Below, piece by piece: positions 59,310-64,000 of a stretch of DNA of 64,000 nucleotides (the stretch's first letter is position 1; every line of letters begins with the position of its first letter). The DNA comes from Phytohabitans suffuscus (GTDB lineage Bacteria; Actinomycetota; Actinomycetes; Mycobacteriales; Micromonosporaceae). A program made the translations under genes and the position numbers. Location: contig NZ_AP022871.1 in NCBI RefSeq assembly GCF_011764565.1, positions 4,836,320 to 4,900,319 of the forward strand, read 5' to 3'. The notes below the pieces were generated by a model. It did no database searches. It saw nothing but the letters and a program-made list of their open reading frames with translations, and was not told the DNA's origin.

Positions 59310-60329
59310 CTAGTTTGCCCGAGGAGGAGCTGTCGATTCGCGGACGATCAAGTGAGTTGGCAGTATCACGGTTTCCTCTCCCGGATAGTCGCCGCCGGTC
59401 AGCGGGCTGAGAAGGATGTTTGCCGCCAGGCGGCCCTGATCGGCGGCGGGCTGGGCAACGGTTGTGAGCCCCACCACACCCGCGAGGTCATGGTCGTCTA
59501 TGCCGATCACGCTGATGTCCGCCGGCACTCTGAGCCCGGCCTGCCGCAGGGCGGCCATCGCGCCCATCGCGATCTCGTCGCAGGCCGCGAAGATGGCCGT
59601 CGGTCGGGCACCGCGCCGCAGCAGCTCGGCCACGGCCCGCTCACCGCCGGCGACCGTGAACTCCCCCTCGACGTCGAGCACGGGGTCGGGCGCGATGCCG
59701 GCGGCGTCCAGCGCCTCCCGGTAGCCGCGCCGGCGGTCGATGTGGGTGGTGAAGGCGAGCTCGTCGGTCGGGTCGCCGGAGATGTGCGCGATGCGGCGGT
59801 GGCCGCACTCGATCAGGTGGGTGGTCGCGGTCCGCGCGGCGGCGACGTCGTCGATCCGGATGCTCGGCCAGCCGGGTACGCCGGTGCCCGAGCTGACCGT
59901 GACGCCGGGCAGGGCGAGGCTGGTGACCGCGTTGAAGTCCGCGCCCTGCAACGGCGTGGCCACCAGCATCAGGGCGTCCACCCGCTTGTGCAGGGCGGCG
60001 GTGTGCAGCAGCCGCTGCCGCTCGCTCTCGCTGCCGCCGAGGTTGTGCAGCAGCAGGTCGTACCCGCCGTGGTGGAGCGCCTCCTCGGCGGCCTCCACGA
60101 CGGTCGCGAAGAACCACCGGGTGATCCGCGGCACGACCACCGCGACGGCTCCGGTCTTGCCGCCGGCGAGCCGGGACGCGCTGGGCGAGGCGGTGTAGCC
60201 GAGCTGCGCGGCTGCCGCGAGCACGCGGGCGCGGGTGGCCTGGGAGACGGTGGGCAGGCCGCGCAGGGCCCGGGAAACGGTGGCCGTCGATACGCCGGCC
60301 AGCCGCGCGACATCATCGATCTTTGTCAC
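59310..60329 (-). CDS. LacI-family regulator of the alpha-glucoside operon
   Basis: A 339-residue LacI/GalR repressor. The N-terminal HTH and hinge are intact (IDDVARLAGVSTATVSRALR; ASRLAG), followed by a type I periplasmic-binding effector domain (HLIECGHRRIAHISGDP, DISVIGIDDHDLAGVVG). The GTG start is at 60329. It lies within the operon between permease and glucosidase genes. The palindromes at 63895-63908 and 63962-63973 have the AGCGCT centre expected for LacI operators. Confidence 0.9.
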   Translation of the reverse strand: MTKIDDVARLAGVSTATVSRALRGLPTVSQATRARVLAAAAQLGYTASPSASRLAGGKTGAVAVVVPRITRWFFATVVEAAEEALHHGGYDLLLHNLGGSESERQRLLHTAALHKRVDALMLVATPLQGADFNAVTSLALPGVTVSSGTGVPGWPSIRIDDVAAARTATTHLIECGHRRIAHISGDPTDELAFTTHIDRRRGYREALDAAGIAPDPVLDVEGEFTVAGGERAVAELLRRGARPTAIFAACDEIAMGAMAALRQAGLRVPADISVIGIDDHDLAGVVGLTTVAQPAADQGRLAANILLSPLTGGDYPGEETVILPTHLIVRESTAPPRAN

Positions 60330-60395
60330 GCGTGCCCTCCTCGTGGGTGATCGCTGCGGGTGGGCGGCTCGGGCCGCCCACCCGCCTGCGGCGTA

Positions 60396-61358
60396 TCAGC
60401 CCTTCACACTGCCGGTGAGGAGACCCCGGACGAAGTACCGCTGGAGGGACAGGAAGACGATCAGCGGTATGACGATCGACACGAACGCGCCGGACGTCAA
60501 CCGTTGCCACTCGTTGCCGCGGGTGCCGGCCAGCTCCGCCAGCCGTACTGTCAGCGGGGCTGTTTCGTCCCCACCTCCCGCGAAGATGAGCGCCACGAGC
60601 AGGTCGTTCCAGACCCACAGGAACTGGAAGATCGTCAGCGATGCCAGCGCCGGTGTGATCAGCGGCAGCACGATGGTGCGGAAAATCTTCGCGTGGCTGG
60701 CCCCGTCGACCCGCGCCGCCTCCATCAGCTCGCTGGGCAGCTGCGACACGAAGTTGTGCAGCAGGAACACGGCGAACGGCAGGGCGAAGCAGGTGTGTGC
60801 GAACCACACCTGGATGAACTTCTGCTCGTCATCGAGCTGCCACGCCGGCATGAGCGTGATGCCGCCGAGCGAGACGCCGCGGGAGAAGAAGCTCAGCAGC
60901 GGCACGAGCGCCATCTGCAGCGGCACGATCTGCAGCGCGAAGATCCCGACGTAGATCCACTCACGCCCGCGGAACTTGATCCAGGAGAGCGCGTACGCCG
61001 CCATCGCGGCGAACGCCACCGGAAACAGCACCGAGGGGATCGTGATGACGAGCGAGTTGACGAAGTAGTTGGCCAGCTGGCCGGAGGAGGCCGACTGTCC
61101 GAAGAGGACCTCGTTGTAGTTGTCCAGCGTCAGCTTGGGCTCGCTGAAGAACGTCCACCAGCCGGTCGTCTTGATCGCGTCTTCGGGGCGCAGCGACGAG
61201 ATGAACAGGCCGAAGGTCGGCACCGTCCACAGCACCGCGATGAGGATCGAGACGACCGTGGCGGCGCGGGTGTTGAGCCGCTGGCGCACCCGCCCGGCGA
61301 CGTTCTTCGGCCTCGGTGCGGCGGTGGTGGCCGGGAGTACGGGAGTCGTGGTAGCCAT
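60396..61358 (-). CDS. aglG: Alpha-glucoside ABC transporter permease (MalG/AglG type)
   Basis: A 320-residue inner-membrane permease with six hydrophobic segments. The cytoplasmic EAA loop (LMEAARVDGASHAKIFRTIV) contacts the ATPase; the end RYFVRGLLTGSVKG is typical of MalG-type proteins. It starts with ATG 61358, 2 nt from the end of the first permease gene. Together they import an alpha-glucoside for AglA. Confidence 0.88.
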   Translation of the reverse strand: MATTTPVLPATTAAPRPKNVAGRVRQRLNTRAATVVSILIAVLWTVPTFGLFISSLRPEDAIKTTGWWTFFSEPKLTLDNYNEVLFGQSASSGQLANYFVNSLVITIPSVLFPVAFAAMAAYALSWIKFRGREWIYVGIFALQIVPLQMALVPLLSFFSRGVSLGGITLMPAWQLDDEQKFIQVWFAHTCFALPFAVFLLHNFVSQLPSELMEAARVDGASHAKIFRTIVLPLITPALASLTIFQFLWVWNDLLVALIFAGGGDETAPLTVRLAELAGTRGNEWQRLTSGAFVSIVIPLIVFLSLQRYFVRGLLTGSVKG

Positions 61359-61359
61359 G

Positions 61360-62412
61360 TCAGCCCTCCCGCTGCCGGCGGAGGTTGCGGATCTGGAAGA
61401 CGACGATCGGGATCACCAGGAGGAAGAGGAAGACGGCGAGCGCCGAGCCCTGCCCCGTCTCCTGGTACCGGAACGCCTGGTTGTACATCTCCAGCGCGAT
61501 CACGTTCGTGTCGTAGTTGCCGTTGGTCATGGTGCGGACGATGTCGAAGATCTTCATCGTGGCCACGGTGATGGCGACGATCACGACGATCAGGGCGGGC
61601 CGGATGCTGGGGAGCGTGATCCGCCAGAACATCTGCCACGCGGTGACGCCGTCGAGGCGGGCCGCTTCGATGATGTCGCCCGGGATCGCCTTGATCGCGG
61701 CGGACAGGATCACCATGGCGAAGCCGGCCTGGATCCAGACCATCACCACGATCAGCAGCAGGGTGTTGAGCGGCGACTCGAGCAGCCACTGCTGCGGCGT
61801 CCCGCCGAGCCACACGACGATCTGGTTGAGCAGGCCGATCTGGTCGAGGTCCTCACCGCGGTACGCGTACACGAACCGCCAGATGATGCTCGCGCCGACG
61901 AACGAGATGGCCATCGGCAGGAAGATCAGCGACTTGGCCACCGCCTCGAAGCGGGCCCGGTCGACCATCACGGCGTAGAGCAGGCCGACCGAGGTCGCCA
62001 CCAGCGGCACCAGGACGACCCAGAGGAGGCTGTTCCAGAGCACGTTGAGGATGTCGTCGTTGCTGAACATCCAGCCGTAGTTGTCCAGGCCCACCCACGC
62101 CGAGTTGTCGCCGTTCCTCAGCGACAGCAGGAGTGTGCGGATCACCGGAACCACCAGCCCGATCAGCAGCAACACCACGACCGGGAGGAGGAAGAAGATC
62201 GCGTACCCGAACTCGCGGGGCTTGCGTGGGCGGCCTGAGGGTGGCGCCGGCGCGTCGCCCGCCGCGACCGCGATGAGCTGACGCTCGCGCCGCCGGGCGA
62301 AGTAGGTGGGTACGACGTCGAGCAGAAGCAGCAGCCCACCGACGACCACCGCGAACGCGACGAGGCCGTACACCAGCACGGTGAGCTTAGGGGATATGTC
62401 CGCGAAGTCCAT
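61360..62412 (-). CDS. aglF: Alpha-glucoside ABC transporter permease (MalF/AglF type)
   Basis: A 350-residue inner-membrane permease with seven to eight hydrophobic segments and an extra N-terminal helix before the core. The EAA loop IIEAARLDGVTAWQMFWRIT is present. It lies 68 nt after the binding-protein gene and 1 nt before the second permease. No ATPase gene is in the operon; such actinobacterial systems normally borrow the shared MsiK ATPase. Confidence 0.88.
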   Translation of the reverse strand: MDFADISPKLTVLVYGLVAFAVVVGGLLLLLDVVPTYFARRRERQLIAVAAGDAPAPPSGRPRKPREFGYAIFFLLPVVVLLLIGLVVPVIRTLLLSLRNGDNSAWVGLDNYGWMFSNDDILNVLWNSLLWVVLVPLVATSVGLLYAVMVDRARFEAVAKSLIFLPMAISFVGASIIWRFVYAYRGEDLDQIGLLNQIVVWLGGTPQQWLLESPLNTLLLIVVMVWIQAGFAMVILSAAIKAIPGDIIEAARLDGVTAWQMFWRITLPSIRPALIVVIVAITVATMKIFDIVRTMTNGNYDTNVIALEMYNQAFRYQETGQGSALAVFLFLLVIPIVVFQIRNLRRQREG

Positions 62413-62480
62413 CCGCCCTCCCGAGGGGATCGGCCGGCCCGACCCCTTGGTGAGAGGGGTCAGGGCCGGCCGTCTATCCG

Positions 62481-63824
62481 TTACTTCCAGGAACTCTCGA
62501 CGCCCGAGAGCGTGGAGGCGGTGTCCTTACCGTTGATCCAGTCGACCATGGCCTTCCACAGGGTGCCGGCGCCGACGGCCGACGGCATCAGGTCGGAGCC
62601 GTCGAAGCGGAGCACCTTGCTCTGGTCCTGGAGGATCTGGACCGACAGCTTGTCGATCGGGTTGGTGAAGTTGTTGATGTCCGCGCCCCGGTTACCCGAG
62701 ACCCAGTTGCCGAGCTTGGCCCGGGAGTTGGCGTACTCGGGCGTGGCCAGGTAGCTCTGCACCGCCTGGACCTCGGGACGGTCGGCGAACGCGACGGTGA
62801 ACTCACCGGCCGCGAGCACCGGCTCGCCCTTGCTCGGGTCGACGGCCGGGAAGTAGAAGGCGAACACGTCGCCGTCCTCGGCCACCTTCGTGCCCTGCGG
62901 CCACTGGTTGGCGTAGAAGGACGCCTGGCGGTGCAGGAAGCACTTGTTCTCGAGGATCGGCAGGCCCGCCTCCTGGAAGGCGGTCGTGGAGATGCTCTTC
63001 ACGGGGCCGAACCCGGCGTTGACGTACTTGTCGTTCTTCAGGATCGTGCCGGCCCGGTCGAGCGCGGCGGCGACCTTCGGGTCGTTGAACGGGATCTGGT
63101 GGGTGACCCACTGGTCGTAGACCTCGGGCGACTGGTCGCGGAGCATGATGTCCTCGAGCCAGTCGGTGGCCGGCCAGCCGGTGGCGTCACCGGACTCGAT
63201 GCCCGCGCACCACGGCTTTTCGCCGGTGGCCGCGATCTTGTCGCTCAGCGCGATCAGATCGTCCCAGGTCTTGGGGATGGTGTAGCCCTTCTCCTGGAAG
63301 GTCTTCGGCGAGTACCACACGAAGGACTTCACGTTGGAGCCGAGCGGCGCGCCGTAGAACGTGCCGTTGACGGTGCTGTACTTCAGCCAGTCGGCCGGGT
63401 AGTTGGCCTCCGCCGACGTCTTGGTGTCAGCCGGCGCGGCCTTGAGCTTGCCGGCGTTGGCGAAGGTCGCCAGCAGACCCGGCTGAGGGATGAAGGCGAT
63501 GTCCGGCGCGTTGCCACCGTCCACTCGCACCTGCAGCTGCGCCTCGAACTCGCCGCTGCCTTCGTAGTCGATCTCGATACCGGTGCAGTCGGCGAACGGC
63601 TTCCAGGACTGCTCCAGCAGGTCGGCCTCCGTGTCGCGGATGGACGCGTAGATGGTGACCTTCTTGCCGTCGTTGCCGCTGTACTTCTCGAAGGCGGAGC
63701 ACTCCGCCGAGCTTTCGTTGCCACTTCCGCTTCCGCTGTCGTCCCCGCACGCGGTGGCGCTGAGCGCCAGCCCGACCACGGTGGCGATCACGATGGCTTG
63801 GCGTCGTCTTGCAAAGACCGCCAT
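62481..63824 (-). CDS. aglE: Alpha-glucoside ABC transporter binding lipoprotein
   Basis: A 447-residue type II extracellular binding lipoprotein. The signal peptide ends at lipobox SATAC (Cys26), followed by a Gly/Ser/Asp linker. The family pattern includes IYASIRDTEADLLEQSWKPF and DIAFIPQPGLLATFANAGKL. Length and operon context match AglE. ATG 63824 has AAGGAGGACGGC upstream; the longer frame from 63848 begins before this site. It is the first gene of the operon. Confidence 0.88.
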   Translation of the reverse strand: MAVFARRRQAIVIATVVGLALSATACGDDSGSGSGNESSAECSAFEKYSGNDGKKVTIYASIRDTEADLLEQSWKPFADCTGIEIDYEGSGEFEAQLQVRVDGGNAPDIAFIPQPGLLATFANAGKLKAAPADTKTSAEANYPADWLKYSTVNGTFYGAPLGSNVKSFVWYSPKTFQEKGYTIPKTWDDLIALSDKIAATGEKPWCAGIESGDATGWPATDWLEDIMLRDQSPEVYDQWVTHQIPFNDPKVAAALDRAGTILKNDKYVNAGFGPVKSISTTAFQEAGLPILENKCFLHRQASFYANQWPQGTKVAEDGDVFAFYFPAVDPSKGEPVLAAGEFTVAFADRPEVQAVQSYLATPEYANSRAKLGNWVSGNRGADINNFTNPIDKLSVQILQDQSKVLRFDGSDLMPSAVGAGTLWKAMVDWINGKDTASTLSGVESSWK

Positions 63825-63894
63825 GCCGTCCTCCTTCCTCGCCGGCACGCTGCGTTGGCCTCACGTGCCGGTCCCGACTTGGGGCGTGTACACA

Positions 63895-63908
63895 TGTAAG
63901 CGCTTGCA
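63895..63908. promoter_or_regulatory. LacI-type operator upstream of aglE
   Basis: TGTAAGCGCTTGCA is a near-perfect palindrome with the AAGCGCTT centre typical of LacI-family sites. It lies 71 nt upstream of the aglE start and is the probable target of the LacI regulator at 59310-60329. Confidence 0.75.
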
Positions 63909-63961
63909 CGATCTATCGTCCAGGCTCTCTGGCAAAGAAGCCGTAACGATTAGGAAACGTC

Positions 63962-63973
63962 GGGAGCGCTTCC
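63962..63973. promoter_or_regulatory. Possible second LacI-type half site
   Basis: GGGAGCGCTTCC shares the AGCGCT centre with the main operator and lies 67 nt (centre to centre, roughly six helical turns) further upstream. Its outer positions are less symmetrical, so it is weaker evidence. Confidence 0.45.
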
Positions 63974-64000
63974 AGGAGACTCTGCCGGCTGCGCTCGCTC

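Noticed and set aside
1..64000. tRNA, rRNA, replication origin or prophage
   Set aside because: No tRNA cloverleaf, rRNA segment, DnaA-box cluster or phage structural gene was recognised in either strand by eye.

Overview
This 64 kb window is very GC-rich, densely packed actinobacterial chromosome. GTG/TTG starts, 1-20 nt gene overlaps, two conservon (cvn) signalling loci, a CBM2-GH6 cellulase and sugar ABC transporters without their own ATPase all point to a filamentous actinomycete. I infer Micromonosporaceae (Actinoplanes/Phytohabitans-like), but no rRNA or tRNA gene is present to confirm it.

Layout. 1-2.3 kb: end of a rhamnose/ribose-type ABC transporter. 2.4-6.2 kb: pgi, a cytochrome P450 and an XRE regulator. 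6.3-6.5 kb: a nested palindromic repeat. 6.8-14.4 kb: a two-gene conservon (cvnA-cvnB only) running directly into a complete branched-chain amino-acid-type transporter (livKHMGF), then a methyltransferase. 15.2-20.2 kb: a leader with a CelR/CebR-type operator and a terminator-like hairpin, a secreted CBM2-GH6 cellulase, and a cytoplasmic LacI-type sensor fused to GGDEF and EAL domains. 20.2-22.8 kb: a repeat-rich accessory patch with a DUF222/HNH gene and an IS5-type transposase remnant. 22.8-26 kb: a Baeyer-Villiger monooxygenase / SDR / hydrolase operon. 26-31 kb: a VOC protein and a DUF4331-TPR-NicO operon. 31.1-37 kb: two related hypothetical proteins and a complete conservon cvnABCD. 37-45.5 kb: an internally duplicated membrane protein, a LysR-like protein, lutABC with its GntR regulator, a lactonase and a binding-protein/VWA fusion. 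45.7-51.3 kb: a polyprenyl-phosphate sugar transferase ending in a MITE-like element, then xylR, xylA and xylB. 51.4-57.7 kb: a 1,400-residue helicase-nuclease and an MFS transporter. 57.7-64 kb: an alpha-glucoside operon (binding protein, two permeases, LacI regulator, GH13 glucosidase).

How it works together. Much of the window deals with plant-polymer sugars (cellulose, xylose, alpha-glucosides, rhamnose) and lactate, each with a nearby regulator or operator. Two signalling layers sit among these genes: conservons and c-di-GMP.

Data quality. Five genes (pgi, the P450, the GH6 cellulase, a small hypothetical at 32.5 kb, and lutB) are each split by an apparent single-nucleotide deletion, four of them in or beside a G/C run. 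I read this as more likely consensus error than five pseudogenes, and annotate them as genes with frameshifts.
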